A program made the translations under genes and the position numbers. The notes under the pieces are model-generated. The model did not search any database, was not told where the DNA came from, and saw nothing but the letters and a program-made list of their open reading frames with translations. A stretch of 64,000 bases of DNA from Pontibacter russatus (GTDB taxonomy: Bacteria > Bacteroidota > Bacteroidia > Cytophagales > Hymenobacteraceae): assembly GCF_009931655.1 (NCBI RefSeq), contig NZ_CP047984.1, forward strand, positions 434,001-498,000, read 5' to 3'. Positions 34,388 to 43,732 of the stretch are shown here, one piece after another; position 1 is the first letter of the stretch; every line of letters begins with the position of its first letter.

Positions 34388-35647
34388 ATGAGCAAGCGAC
34401 TTTTCATCAGCCTTACCTTCCTGCTGCTCTCCGCCACGGGTGCCGCCGCCTCGCAGGTGCTGGTGCCCATGGACGAAGCACAGAAAAATCACCTCAAAGC
34501 CTACGGCATCGCCTATTTTGTGCTGCAGCACCAGCAGGAAGTGGACTGGCTGCTCAACTACCGGGGCGGCAGCTTCGGGTTCCGGCAGACGCCGCTGTTT
34601 GAGGAGGAACTGCGGGCCAGGGGCGTCAGCTACGAGGTTTTGACCGATGGCCAGTACAACAACATACTGCAGCAGATTGCCGACCCGGAGGTGAACATGG
34701 AGGTGATGAAGCTGGAGAAGGCGCCTGCCATTGCCGTGTATTCCCCCGAATCGCAGCAGCCCTGGGACGATGCCGTGACGCTGGTGCTCAACTACGCCGA
34801 GATTCCCTACGACCAGGTGTTCGACGAGGAGGTGCTGACCAAACAACTTCCCCGCTACGACTGGCTGCACCTGCACCACGAGGACTTCACGGGGCAGTAC
34901 GGCAAGTCCGGCCTCAGCCACGGCGAATGGCTGATGCAGCAGCAAATGGAGTCGGAGACGGTGGCCCGCAGGCACGGCTACGGCAAAGTGTCGCAGATGA
35001 AGCTGGGGGTGGTGAAGGAGATAAAGGCCTTTGTGACGGGGGGCGGCTTTATGTTTGCCATGTGCTCTGCCACCGACACCTACGACCTGGCCCTGGCCGC
35101 CAACGGTGTGGACATTGTGGATGCCCTCTACGACGGTGACGGCGTGGACCCGGAGGCGCAGCAGAAGCTCGATTTTAGCCTGAGCTTCGCTTTCCGGGAT
35201 TTTGAGGTGTACCTGGGCCCCTATAGCCGCGAGTTCTCCAGCATCGACAACTCCTGGAACGAACGCGGCCTGTACGAGGGAAACGACTACTTCTCGCTCT
35301 TCACCTTCTCCGCCAAATGGGACCAGATACCGAGCATGCTCACCCAAAACCATGAAAAAACCATCCGGGGCTTTATGGGGCAGACTACCGCTTTCAAAAA
35401 GCAGCTTGTAAAACCGACGGCCACCGTGATGGGCGTGACTGAGGAGGCAGGCGAGGTGCGTTACCTCAACGGCACCATGGGCAAGGGCACCTGGACCTTC
35501 TACGGCGGCCACGATCCGGAGGACTACTGGCACATGCCCGGCGAAGCGCCCACCGACCTGGCGCTGCACCCGAACTCCCCCGGCTACCGCCTCATCCTGA
35601 ACAACATTCTCTTCCCTGCAGCCAAAAAGAAAAAGCCGAAAACCTGA
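34388..35647 (+). CDS. secreted protein with a glutamine-amidotransferase-like fold (often labelled asparagine synthetase B)
   Basis: From ATG at 34388 (MSKRLFISLTFLLLS) the protein has 419 residues and a signal peptide ending near ATGAAAS. The mature part starts VLVPMDEAQKNHLKAYGIAYF, a block I recall from Bacteroidota proteins labelled asparagine synthetase B. No ATP-pyrophosphatase domain of a true asparagine synthetase is visible. The central and C-terminal regions (AIAVYSPESQQPWDD, GGGFMFAMCSATDTYDLAL, WTFYGGHDPEDY) look like a class I GATase/ThuA-type fold, with Cys in the AMCSA elbow. It is probably a periplasmic hydrolase of unknown substrate. The in-frame start at 34334 would precede the signal peptide and is rejected. 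Confidence 0.72.
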   Translation: MSKRLFISLTFLLLSATGAAASQVLVPMDEAQKNHLKAYGIAYFVLQHQQEVDWLLNYRGGSFGFRQTPLFEEELRARGVSYEVLTDGQYNNILQQIADPEVNMEVMKLEKAPAIAVYSPESQQPWDDAVTLVLNYAEIPYDQVFDEEVLTKQLPRYDWLHLHHEDFTGQYGKSGLSHGEWLMQQQMESETVARRHGYGKVSQMKLGVVKEIKAFVTGGGFMFAMCSATDTYDLALAANGVDIVDALYDGDGVDPEAQQKLDFSLSFAFRDFEVYLGPYSREFSSIDNSWNERGLYEGNDYFSLFTFSAKWDQIPSMLTQNHEKTIRGFMGQTTAFKKQLVKPTATVMGVTEEAGEVRYLNGTMGKGTWTFYGGHDPEDYWHMPGEAPTDLALHPNSPGYRLILNNILFPAAKKKKPKT

Positions 35648-35934
35648 TTCAGATTTGAAAATTTGGGAATATGTGGATTTGGAGATGAGTCAATGTGCTT
35701 ATACAAAGTGTTGAAGTGATGGCTGGTGTTGGAAATAAACTGATGATTTACATCATCTCATTTTTCATTTCTCCTGAATGAAAGGCTTTTTACTTCGAAT
35801 GCAGCGCAAGCATATATGATAGAAATAGCTTCTAATCATTTATTTCTCATCATTTATTTCTAAAATTTGGATTTCCATATCTCCAAATCCTCAAACCTCC
35901 AAATCCACACATTTCCAAATTCCCAAATCTGAAT
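35647..35934. repeat. 38-base inverted repeat spanning a convergent gene boundary
   Basis: Arms 35647-35684 and 35897-35934 are inverted repeats with few mismatches, both containing GTGGATTTGGAG or its complement. The left arm starts at the stop of the GATase-like gene and the right arm ends at the stop of the metallophosphoesterase gene, so the whole convergent gap is one long imperfect hairpin. The inner right side has further degenerate CCAAATCC repeats (35876-35900). Confidence 0.8.
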
Positions 35935-37184
35935 TACCCTTTCCGCAGCTCCAGCACTGTGATTTCGGGCCATATGCCCACCCTGCCGGAGAAGCCGATA
36001 AAGCCGAAACCACGGTTCACGTACAGCAGCCTGCCGTTTTCCTTCGCCAACCCTGCCCAGTTTTTGTAGCGGTACTGCGCGGGGCTCCACCTGACAAGCG
36101 GCGTCTCCACCCCTACCTGCATGCCGTGCGTGTGGCCCGACAGGGTGAGGTGTACGTGCGTGGGGTGTACCTTCACCACCTCCTCGAAGTGCGTCGGGTC
36201 GTGCGACAGCAGGATTTTAAAAGTGTCGGCCTCCACGCCGTTTAGGGCCTTGTCCAGGTCGCCTAGCTGGATGAAGCCCCTGCCCCAGTTCTCCACCCCT
36301 ATCAGCGCTATTTTTTCACCATCTTTCTCAAGCATCACATGCTCGTCCAGCAGCAAACGGAAGCCCATGTCGGCGTGGTGCTGCTTCAGTTTCGCCAGGT
36401 TTGCCTCCTGCGCCGCCTCGCTCTCCCAGTTGTGGTACATGCCGTAGTCGTGGTTGCCCAGGATGGAGAACTGCCCGTGCGGTGCTTTAACCTGACGGAG
36501 CGCCGGTATATAGGGTTCTATCTCTGAGGCCAAGTCGTTCACGAGGTCGCCGGTAAAGACGAAGAGGTCCGACTGCTGCGCCTTTGCAAGCTCTATCCCC
36601 TCATATACTGCCGCTGCATCGCCGAAGCTGCCGGAATGGATGTCAGACAGCTGCGTGATGGTGAAACCGTCGAAGGCCTCGGGCAGGTCGTCGAAGTACA
36701 GCGTGTGGCGGTGTACGGTGTAGTTGTATTTGCCCCTCGTGGTGCCATATACAAAGGCAAAGAAAGGAATACCGGCAAGGGCGAGCCCCAATTGGCTCAT
36801 GAACTTGCGGCGGTGCGGCAGTAGCGGTTTCTGTGCCGTTTTCCCATCGCCGGCGCGCCGGAAGAGACGGAAGATGGCCACAAGGGTGCGGTACACGTCT
36901 TCCGCGAAAAGCACCAGCACAAACACCAGTTTCGTGACAAAGAAAGTCAGGAAGGCGTTGATGAACCACTCGACAAGCGGGGTGGAGCGGTCGGCGGAGA
37001 AACGGAGGTATATGGTGATGGCAAACCCGATGATGAGGCCGATAAAGAAAAACCAGAAGGCCCAACGCACCGCCGCGCGGAGCCGCGCTGATTGCCAGTT
37101 TGCCGTGATTCTTTTTACTCCCTGGTACACGTACCAGTCCAAGAAGAGGGATATCACTCCCAGAAACATTATAAAGCGCAGCAT
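35934..37184 (-). CDS. membrane-anchored metallophosphoesterase
   Basis: From ATG at 37184 (MLRFIMFLGVIS) the protein has 416 residues. Three membrane segments come first (about 1-20, 40-65, 75-105), then a hydrophobic stretch near 140-160. The calcineurin-like phosphoesterase domain follows with all metal motifs: SDIHSGSFG (DxH), FVFTGDLVND (GD), LGNHDYG (GNHD), LLSHDP and SGHTHGMQ (GHxH). Such proteins are related to YkuE-like lipid or nucleotide phosphoesterases. The stop lies in the inverted repeat shared with the convergent gene. Substrate unknown. Confidence 0.92.
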   Translation of the reverse strand: MLRFIMFLGVISLFLDWYVYQGVKRITANWQSARLRAAVRWAFWFFFIGLIIGFAITIYLRFSADRSTPLVEWFINAFLTFFVTKLVFVLVLFAEDVYRTLVAIFRLFRRAGDGKTAQKPLLPHRRKFMSQLGLALAGIPFFAFVYGTTRGKYNYTVHRHTLYFDDLPEAFDGFTITQLSDIHSGSFGDAAAVYEGIELAKAQQSDLFVFTGDLVNDLASEIEPYIPALRQVKAPHGQFSILGNHDYGMYHNWESEAAQEANLAKLKQHHADMGFRLLLDEHVMLEKDGEKIALIGVENWGRGFIQLGDLDKALNGVEADTFKILLSHDPTHFEEVVKVHPTHVHLTLSGHTHGMQVGVETPLVRWSPAQYRYKNWAGLAKENGRLLYVNRGFGFIGFSGRVGIWPEITVLELRKG

Positions 37185-37493
37185 GCAGAAGTTATATAAC
37201 GATATTAGTATGTGCCCGGAAAAGGCACCCAAAGGTAGCGAACTTACCGCTAAGCCAGGCTGTACGATGTGCCGCTGATGCAATCTTTTGCCTTGTAGGG
37301 TTGTAGGGCAGCCAGTGATATAGGTAGCACAAAGATGTTAAATTAAGCCTCCCCGGAAAACTGATACCATATATAAGCAGTTCCCTCCGACGACACAACA
37401 GGACCACGATCCGCCATGCAGTTAAAAACTCTTGGTACTTGCGGCTGTTTCTGTTCCCGCTGTTGCTTATACTTGCATTGTTTTTAACCGTCC
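37185..37493. promoter_or_regulatory. 309-base divergent promoter region
   Basis: This lies between the metallophosphoesterase (minus) and MFS (plus) genes. Just before the MFS gene is TATACTTG (about 37468), one mismatch from the TAnnTTTG -7 form, leaving a leader of about 20 bases. I see no other feature. Confidence 0.35.
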
Positions 37494-38717
37494 ATGAATA
37501 ACACGCACACTGCCACCGCCGAACCTCAGCTTACGCGCTCTACTTTGTGGCTGATGACGATTGGCTCCGGAATGGTGGTGGCTAACATTTACTACAACCA
37601 GCCGCTGCTGGTGGAGATTGCCCGGACATATGGCGTGCCGGAGGCGAGGGCGGGCAGTGTGGCCATGCTCACGCAGGTTGGCTACGCCATCGGGCTGCTG
37701 TTCATTATTCCACTCGGGGACATGCTGCGGCGCAGGCGTCTGATCCTGCTGGACTTTGTCCTGATTATCTTCTCGTTGCTCGGGGCGGCATTCTCGCCCA
37801 ACATCTACGTGCTGATGGTGGCCAGCCTGCTGATAGGGGCAACCTCGGTGGTGCCGCAGCTTTTTTTGCCGATGGCCGCGCACCTGGCCCGGCCGGAGGC
37901 GCGGGGCAAAGCGGTGGGCACCGTGATGAGCGGGCTGCTGATCGGCATCCTGTGCTCGCGCACGCTCAGTGGCTTCGTGGGGGCGCACCTCGGCTGGAGG
38001 GCCATGTTCCTGATAGCGGCAGGCATGATGCTGGTGCTGTGGGTGGTGTTGTACTTCCTGCTCCCGGAGGTCAGGCCGCAGTTTAAGGGCAATTACCGCA
38101 GCCTGATGCAGTCGCTGCTGCACCTGTTCCGGACTGAGCCGAAACTGCGCCTGGCCGCAGCCCGGGGCGCTTTGTCGTTCGCCTGCTTCGGGGGATTCTG
38201 GACCACGCTCGTTTTTTTGCTGGAGGGGCCGCCCTTCCACGCCGGGCCCGATGTGGCCGGTGCCTTCGGGCTCATCGGGGCGGGCGGTGCCGTCATGGCC
38301 TCTGTCATGGGCCGCCTCAGCGACCGCTTCGACACCCGGTATATCCTGATGGGCACCATCTCCATGCTCTTTCTCGCTTACCTTATTTTCGGCTTCTTCA
38401 GTTACAGCCTGGTCGGTCTGGTGGCGGGGGTTATTCTGCTGGATGTGGGACTGCAGTCATCGCACATCGCCAATCAGACCCTCGTTTTCTCGCTGAACCC
38501 GCAGGCCCACAACCGCCTCAACACCGTTTATATGTTTATCTATTTTATGGGCGGCGCCGCGGGCACGTATATCGCGAGTCAGGCATGGCGTATATGGCGC
38601 TGGGATGGCGTGGTGGCCGTAGGGCTGGTGTTCTCCTCGCTGGCGCTGGCCGTACACCTGCTGTACTCCGGCAGGAGAAGCCAGGCAACGGCAGAGAATC
38701 CGGAAGCTGCTTCCTGA
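37494..38717 (+). CDS. MFS transporter
   Basis: A 407-residue protein with 12 predicted membrane segments and a central cytoplasmic loop near 190-215. The MFS loop 2-3 signature is present as GDMLRRRRL (about 74-82), with a matching GRLSDRFDTR in the second half. The segment NIYYNQPLLVEIA in helix 1 and QSSHIANQTLVF late in the protein are shared with a group of uncharacterised proton-driven exporters. It is probably a drug or metabolite efflux pump. It stands alone, followed by a 14-bp tandem repeat and a strong terminator. Confidence 0.9.
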   Translation: MNNTHTATAEPQLTRSTLWLMTIGSGMVVANIYYNQPLLVEIARTYGVPEARAGSVAMLTQVGYAIGLLFIIPLGDMLRRRRLILLDFVLIIFSLLGAAFSPNIYVLMVASLLIGATSVVPQLFLPMAAHLARPEARGKAVGTVMSGLLIGILCSRTLSGFVGAHLGWRAMFLIAAGMMLVLWVVLYFLLPEVRPQFKGNYRSLMQSLLHLFRTEPKLRLAAARGALSFACFGGFWTTLVFLLEGPPFHAGPDVAGAFGLIGAGGAVMASVMGRLSDRFDTRYILMGTISMLFLAYLIFGFFSYSLVGLVAGVILLDVGLQSSHIANQTLVFSLNPQAHNRLNTVYMFIYFMGGAAGTYIASQAWRIWRWDGVVAVGLVFSSLALAVHLLYSGRRSQATAENPEAAS

Positions 38718-38859
38718 TTCCCACAACTACACCGTAGGACATGCGGATTTATATATAAGAAGTTGCCTGCTGGTAAGGCTGCGGTAGGCGGTATATATAA
38801 ATTATTTTTTCTCACCAGGCACAACCACTCCCTAAATGCCGCCGTATATATAACTGGCT

Positions 38860-38943
38860 AAAAGTTGAAAAGTAAAAGTTGAAAAGTAAAAGTTGAAAAG
38901 TAAAAGTTGAAAAGTAAAAGTTGAAAAGTAAAAGTTGAAAAGT
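38860..38943. repeat. six tandem copies of a 14-bp unit
   Basis: The unit AAAAGTTGAAAAGT is repeated six times without change from 38860 to 38943. It lies between the MFS gene and its terminator. A 14-bp unit is not a multiple of three, and no gene crosses it. Exact copies suggest recent slippage expansion. Confidence 0.95.
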
Positions 38944-38959
38944 AAAATTTTCACAATAG

Positions 38960-39000
38960 AAGCGACGGCACCGCTCTGCAGGTGCCGTCGCTTTCTTTTT
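38960..39000 (+). terminator. strong Rho-independent terminator
   Basis: A 13-bp stem, AAGCGACGGCACC (38960-38972) with GGTGCCGTCGCTT (38981-38993), has an 8-base loop and is followed by TCTTTTT. It would end MFS transcripts after the tandem repeat. Confidence 0.9.
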
Positions 39001-39189
39001 ACACCCGCTATTGAAGTTTATATATAAATGCCTCCAGCTGTTACCCAGCAAATTGATTTCGCATTAACTTCTTAATGTTTCACTTTAATGTTTCACTGCA
39101 CCGCCAACGGCAACTCATCCCTCCGGCGCCACTCCCTCAAAAATTCGGTGCTAGGATGCGGCACTCCATGGCCGGACGGCCTTATTATC

Positions 39190-40200
39190 TTACTTCACTT
39201 TACCAAGGGTCTTCATATAGTGGGTCTTTTTCGCGGTGTTCCGGATGCTGTACTTGTCCGTCAGGGCCACTTCTTTGCCCCAACCGGAGAGCCCCTTGAA
39301 CCGGCCCTTGTGCTCATCGTCCGTCATGTCCATTAGCTTGCAGTCGCTGTTGTCCACCAGCCCCCACGACCAGGCCATCCACCCTATTTCATTTTTCTGG
39401 CACTCCTCCAGAATGGTTTTATAGTCGATCGACCCGGCACAACCCACGCCCATCGGGGCAAACTCCCCTACTATCAAAGGCAGCCCCTGCTCCACCGATG
39501 CCTTGATTTCATCTTCTATGCGCTTCGTAGCGCCGTCGGGAGCCGTCCACCACATATGAACCGAGAAGAGCAGGTTCTTCAGCGGGTCTTTTTGCAGCAG
39601 ATAGCGCCCGTTGGCCTGCAGGATGTCGATGCTCTGGCCCCAGTTGGCGCCGTCAATCACCAGCGGGCACTGGATGCCCGCTTTTCGGATGCGCGCCACG
39701 GCCAGCCCATACCCCTCCCTGAACTGCTTGTGTGTCACCTGCCTGTCCCCCACCTCGTTGGCTATGTTCAGCAGCAGGTAAGGTTCGTGCTTTTTGAGCA
39801 CCTGCACCACCTCCGGCGACACCCAGTAGTCCACCTGCTGCTGCAGTTTGCCCCAGTCGCCGGTGGCGCCGTGCAGCTCCGGCATCGGGATCATCCCGCT
39901 CTTCACGCAGTTTGAGATCACCGCGTCCAGGTTGGCGGCCGCGCCAATGGGGTTCTCCGCTGAACTGAGCCAGGCGATGCGCACCACGTTGGCCCCGGTT
40001 TTAGCAATCTCCGGGAAGGTGGCCTCACCCGTCAGATCCCTTTTAGACCAGATAAACATTTCGTTCACGCCCCGCAGGACGACCTTTTCGCCGTTCGGGT
40101 CGTGCAGGAAGCGCCCTTTTACCTGAAAGGTTTTCTGGGCGGGGGCCTGCAGGGTGAACAGAAAGCCAAAAGCTAAAAGCAGCGGTAGCGTTTTTTTCAT
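39190..40200 (-). CDS. secreted glycoside hydrolase family 5 (cellulase/mannanase-type)
   Basis: A 336-residue protein with a signal peptide (MKKTLPLLLAFGFLFTLQAPAQ). The GH5 TIM barrel is recognisable: FLHDPNGEKVVLRGVNEMF near the start, GANVVRIAW, then LLLNIANEVG with the acid/base Glu after Asn (about residue 148), HMWW, and LIVGEFAPMG with the nucleophile Glu (about 246). It probably hydrolyses beta-mannan or beta-glucan outside the cytoplasm. The gene has no cluster partners such as SusCD here. Within GH5 the subfamily cannot be told by eye. Confidence 0.9.
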   Translation of the reverse strand: MKKTLPLLLAFGFLFTLQAPAQKTFQVKGRFLHDPNGEKVVLRGVNEMFIWSKRDLTGEATFPEIAKTGANVVRIAWLSSAENPIGAAANLDAVISNCVKSGMIPMPELHGATGDWGKLQQQVDYWVSPEVVQVLKKHEPYLLLNIANEVGDRQVTHKQFREGYGLAVARIRKAGIQCPLVIDGANWGQSIDILQANGRYLLQKDPLKNLLFSVHMWWTAPDGATKRIEDEIKASVEQGLPLIVGEFAPMGVGCAGSIDYKTILEECQKNEIGWMAWSWGLVDNSDCKLMDMTDDEHKGRFKGLSGWGKEVALTDKYSIRNTAKKTHYMKTLGKVK

Positions 40201-40277
40201 GTGCGTGGGGAATATGTGGGACAGCGTAAGTTGGCTATATAGCCTGAAGAGGCTAATTTATATATAAACCAGCGACA

Positions 40278-41174
40278 TCACCGGTGCTGCTCATACAAGA
40301 TTGGTTTGGCGGCTTGCCTCAACTGCTCCAGATCCGCTTCCTTTAATGGGGCGGCCTCCGCCACCTGCAGCGCATCCCCAAGCTGCTCCTCCGTCCGGAT
40401 ACCCAGTACGGCGGATGTGATGGCCGGATGGTGCAGCACAAACCGGGCGGCCACTTCCGCTGCCGTCCGCTGGATGCCGGCTGTCTTGCGCACAGCTTCG
40501 GCTGCCGCAGCTACCTCAGCTTCCGGGTGGCCCAAGTAGGACTTTGGCGGTTTGCCCAGCAAAAGCCCCTGCGCGTAACTGCCCCTTGCCAGCACCCCGA
40601 TTCCGTGCTGCTGCAACAGCCCGAGACACGCTTCTTCCGGCCGTTGGTCCAGCAGGCTGTACTGCATCATCACCGATGCGATGTCTGAGCGCCGCACATA
40701 CTCCCGGATCACGTTTGGCCGGATGGAGGAAATGCCGTAGGCCCGTATTTTGCCCTGCCGCCGGAGTGTTTCAAATGCCTCGATCGTGTCGTCTATCGGG
40801 TCTTCGATGGTGCCGCCGTGCAGCTGGTACAGGTCAATGTAGTCGGTTTGCAGGCGCTTCAGGCTTTCCTCCACGGCCCGCAGGATGTGAGCTTTGGAAG
40901 GGTTCCAGTCCCAGCCGCTGCCGTCGGGCCGCCACTGGTTGCCCACCTTGGTGGCCAGCACCACCCTGTCGCGCATGCCTTTGAAGGCTTTGCCCACCGT
41001 TACTTCATTCTCCCCTTTCTGGTAGAGGTCAGCGGTGTCGAACAGCGTGATGCCCTTGTCCAGCGCCCGGTGCAGCAGTGCCGCGTTGGCGGCATGGTCT
41101 TCGCCCAGCGACATGCAGCCAAAGCTGACCTCGCTTACCTCAATAGCTGATTTTCCAAGTGTTTTGTAGTGCAT
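40278..41174 (-). CDS. aldo/keto reductase
   Basis: A 298-residue NADPH-dependent oxidoreductase of the AKR fold. The catalytic tetrad is visible: D and Y in FDTADLYQKGENE, K in VLATKVGNQW, and H in DLYQLHGGTIEDP. The C-terminal cofactor-binding part includes AVLGIRTEEQL. The form resembles the YghZ/YdhF-like group that acts on small aldehydes. It is in the same direction as the GH5 gene 77 bases downstream, but with a separate TATATA-rich gap holding the palindrome GGCTATATAGCC (40233-40244). Confidence 0.93.
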   Translation of the reverse strand: MHYKTLGKSAIEVSEVSFGCMSLGEDHAANAALLHRALDKGITLFDTADLYQKGENEVTVGKAFKGMRDRVVLATKVGNQWRPDGSGWDWNPSKAHILRAVEESLKRLQTDYIDLYQLHGGTIEDPIDDTIEAFETLRRQGKIRAYGISSIRPNVIREYVRRSDIASVMMQYSLLDQRPEEACLGLLQQHGIGVLARGSYAQGLLLGKPPKSYLGHPEAEVAAAAEAVRKTAGIQRTAAEVAARFVLHHPAITSAVLGIRTEEQLGDALQVAEAAPLKEADLEQLRQAAKPILYEQHR

Positions 41175-41254
41175 GCGCCGTTTCTTTCTCTGTTGCCGCT
41201 ACCGGGGTGAGGCAGCGTTATAATATATGATGCTGTAGCCCGACTGCCGCCGGC

Positions 41255-42325
41255 TCAGGTGGAGGCCTCCTGTGCCTGGTGCTGCAGGTAGAGCATGCGT
41301 GTCGGGTAGGCGAACTCAATTCCCCTGTCCTGAAACTCCTCGAAAATGCGCAGGTTGATGGCCTGCTGGATATCCATGTACACGTTGAACTCTGCGCTGA
41401 GTACGTAAAACACCGTTTCGAAGTCGAGGCTGGATTCGCTGTAGGAGGAGAAGTGCGAGCGGTCGAACTCGGTGAGTTTCTGCGCCTGCACAATCGATTT
41501 GATTAGGACGGGGATCTCCTTCACCTGCCGCAGCGGGGTTTGGTACGTGACGCCGATCTTGAACACCACCCTGCGCCGCTGCATCCGCTTGTAGTTGTGG
41601 AGGCGCGAGCCGGTCAGGTCGCTGTTGGAGAATACCAGTTGCTCCCCGGTGAGGCTCTTGAGGCGCGTGGTCTTGATGCCTACGTACTCCACCACCCCCA
41701 TTTTGTTGTCGACGGTCACAAAATCGCCCACCTCAAACGGCCTGTCGAAGAAGATGACGAAGTAGTTGAACAGGTCGCCCAGGATGTTCTGCGCGGCGAG
41801 TGCCACGGCGATACCGCCTATCCCCAGGCCCGCGATCACTGTCGTGACGTCGTAGCCCATGTTGTCGAACAGGAAGACGAGCCCGATAAACCAAATCAGC
41901 ACGTTGATGAGCAGCATCAGGCCTCCGAGCTGGTTCACTTTCTCCTCGCCATGGTTTTGTTTCCGGACGTACCCGCGGAGCATGAACAGGATGGCCGAAG
42001 AGATAAACCGGATCACCAGCACCGTCACCACCACCGTCACGGCAATGCGCAGGATGTCCACCATCCTTTCGGACAACACCAGGTACTGGAGGGCCATATA
42101 GAACGTGGTGATATAGAGGGCCGGGATTCCGAATCGCTCCACCCCCTCCACCACATAGTTGTCAAAGGAAGTCTGGGTGTGCTGGGTGAGTGCCTGGAGC
42201 CTGGTCAGGATGATTCGTTTGAAGGTGGCTATCACGATGAACCCAAGCACAACAATGCCGAGGGCAATCAGATAGTCCAGTACGGAATTATGGAAATAGA
42301 CTCTTTCTAAAAATTCATTCATCAT
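41255..42325 (-). CDS. MscS-family mechanosensitive ion channel
   Basis: A 356-residue protein with about four to five membrane segments in the first 180 residues, ending in the pore-lining helix GLGIGGIAVALAAQNILGDLFNYFVIFFDRPFEVGD, written here only by its ends: GLGIGGIAVALAA and FDRPFEVGDFV. The MscS beta domain follows with GVVEYVGIKTTRLKSLTGE, then an alpha/beta C-terminal domain. It releases solutes under osmotic downshock. It is monocistronic as far as can be seen. Confidence 0.94.
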   Translation of the reverse strand: MMNEFLERVYFHNSVLDYLIALGIVVLGFIVIATFKRIILTRLQALTQHTQTSFDNYVVEGVERFGIPALYITTFYMALQYLVLSERMVDILRIAVTVVVTVLVIRFISSAILFMLRGYVRKQNHGEEKVNQLGGLMLLINVLIWFIGLVFLFDNMGYDVTTVIAGLGIGGIAVALAAQNILGDLFNYFVIFFDRPFEVGDFVTVDNKMGVVEYVGIKTTRLKSLTGEQLVFSNSDLTGSRLHNYKRMQRRRVVFKIGVTYQTPLRQVKEIPVLIKSIVQAQKLTEFDRSHFSSYSESSLDFETVFYVLSAEFNVYMDIQQAINLRIFEEFQDRGIEFAYPTRMLYLQHQAQEAST

Positions 42326-42762
42326 GTAACAGGGTTTATAAACAATCAGGTTAACCAGCCCGGAAAGCAGCCTCTTTCAGGAAATTAACTTAATGGAAGC
42401 TTACGTTGCAAAGGCAGGCATATACCTTTAACACCATTTTTAAAATAGTGTTTTACAGCATCGCAGCCTTTGGCGAAGGAAAACGACCCTGTTGCGCAGG
42501 CTTGAACCAGCCTGATGCAGGTTTGGTGGCCGGAGGGTGCATGTGCTTACGGTGCTCCAATTGCATCGTAACACCAAGGGCTAACAATATAGGAACAAGA
42601 CCGCAATTCATTTTGGCTGTTGAAACACGACTCCCCCTTAAATCCTTGAGAAGTGGATTTACAGCCATCGGAAAAAACCAATTTATAGTACGCAGCACGA
42701 GTTATATACAGGTTTTACACAAAGCGGCCTGACTGAGACGCGGCATATATAACCGGAACTTT
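42326..42762. other. 437-base gap with no gene accepted
   Basis: An 81-codon minus-strand frame (42453-42698) is open, but I recognise nothing in it and its composition (HRKHMHPPATKPASGW) is unlike the host genes. A near-palindrome ACACCATTTTTAAAATAGTGT is visible around 42431-42451. The promoter of the MscS gene must be near the left edge. Confidence 0.4.
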
Positions 42763-43593
42763 TTAGAAAGCAAAGGCTGTCTGTGCCCCTTTCAAGGGAG
42801 GGCCAACCGCAGTGGGCAGCACCTCCCCGGCGCGTATCGTGTACACGGCCGTCTCCTCGAAGCGCGAGGCCACGATCACTTCGGTGCCTCCGGCATGCGC
42901 GGCAAAAAGTTCCTTCACCAGGTTCGGGCAGTTGTTGTCTTTGGAGAGGTGTGCCAGCAGCACATGGCTCAGGTGGGCGGGTCGGTGGGCCGCAAAAACC
43001 TGGAGCGCCTGCGCGTTCGACAGGTGGCCTCTCCCCCCGCGGATGCGCTGCTTCAGGTAGTACGGGTAATAACCACGGTCCAACATGTGCTCGTCGTAGT
43101 TGGCCTCCAGAAAAACTGCGTGGCACTCCCGGAAGTGGCGTATCAGGTGGTCGCAGGGCGCGCCGATATCGGTGAACACGCCGATGTTCACGCCTTCGCT
43201 GCTCACCACAAAGCTGTGCGGGTCGGCGGCGTCGTGCAGCTTGGGAAAGGGCCTGACGCTGAGGCGGCCCACCTGGACGGGCTCATACGCTGTAAAAGGC
43301 AGCACCCGTACACCCTCGTAGCTCAGCCGCGAGTTCTGCTGCGTGAAGGGAGTGATATAGACCGGCAACTGGTATTTGCGGGCCAGCACCGGAATGCCCT
43401 TGATGTGGTCGGTGTGCTCGTGCGACACGAAGATGGCCCGCACCCTGTGCATCGACAGCCCGAGGCGCTTCATGCGCTTCTCCGTTTCGCGGCACGAAAT
43501 GCCCGCATCCACCAGAACGGCCTCTTTCTCGTTCCCGATGTAATAGCAGTTCCCGTTGCTTCCGGAGTTGAGCGATGTAATGGAGAGTGGCAT
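42763..43593 (-). CDS. MBL-fold metal-dependent hydrolase (YycJ/WalJ-like)
   Basis: From ATG at 43593 (MPLSITSLNSGSNGNCYYIG) the protein has 276 residues. The start SLNSGSNGN is the signature of the YycJ/WalJ group of metallo-beta-lactamase-fold proteins. The metal site is present: SHEHTDHIKG (HxHxDH), LHDAADPHSF with a further His, and FTDIG with the bridging Asp. Relatives have 5' exonuclease activity linked to DNA repair or cell-wall control. It diverges from the GH13 gene. A slightly longer start at 43605 is possible. Confidence 0.92.
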   Translation of the reverse strand: MPLSITSLNSGSNGNCYYIGNEKEAVLVDAGISCRETEKRMKRLGLSMHRVRAIFVSHEHTDHIKGIPVLARKYQLPVYITPFTQQNSRLSYEGVRVLPFTAYEPVQVGRLSVRPFPKLHDAADPHSFVVSSEGVNIGVFTDIGAPCDHLIRHFRECHAVFLEANYDEHMLDRGYYPYYLKQRIRGGRGHLSNAQALQVFAAHRPAHLSHVLLAHLSKDNNCPNLVKELFAAHAGGTEVIVASRFEETAVYTIRAGEVLPTAVGPPLKGAQTAFAF

Positions 43594-43732
43594 AGATACC
43601 TGCAAAGTAAGCGGTTTTTCCCCTTTTATTCAACCCTTAAAATCCCGGAGGGGTATAATGGCTGTGTACCCGCCCCTCCGGATAATATCGGCGCGGCCAC
43701 GTTCCTGTATAGCCAACCTAAAAGCAACCCAT

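Noticed and set aside
38860..38943. Possible CRISPR-like array
   Set aside because: Units are 14 bp and directly joined with no spacers, and no cas genes are in the window.
38812..39051. Minus-strand frame with a FTFQLLLFNFYFS repeat
   Set aside because: The repeat pattern comes entirely from the 14-bp tandem repeat, and the frame also runs through a terminator.
42453..42698. 81-codon minus-strand frame between the MscS and MBL genes
   Set aside because: Composition is unlike neighbouring proteins and I recognise no family; it could be a relic, but I cannot support it.
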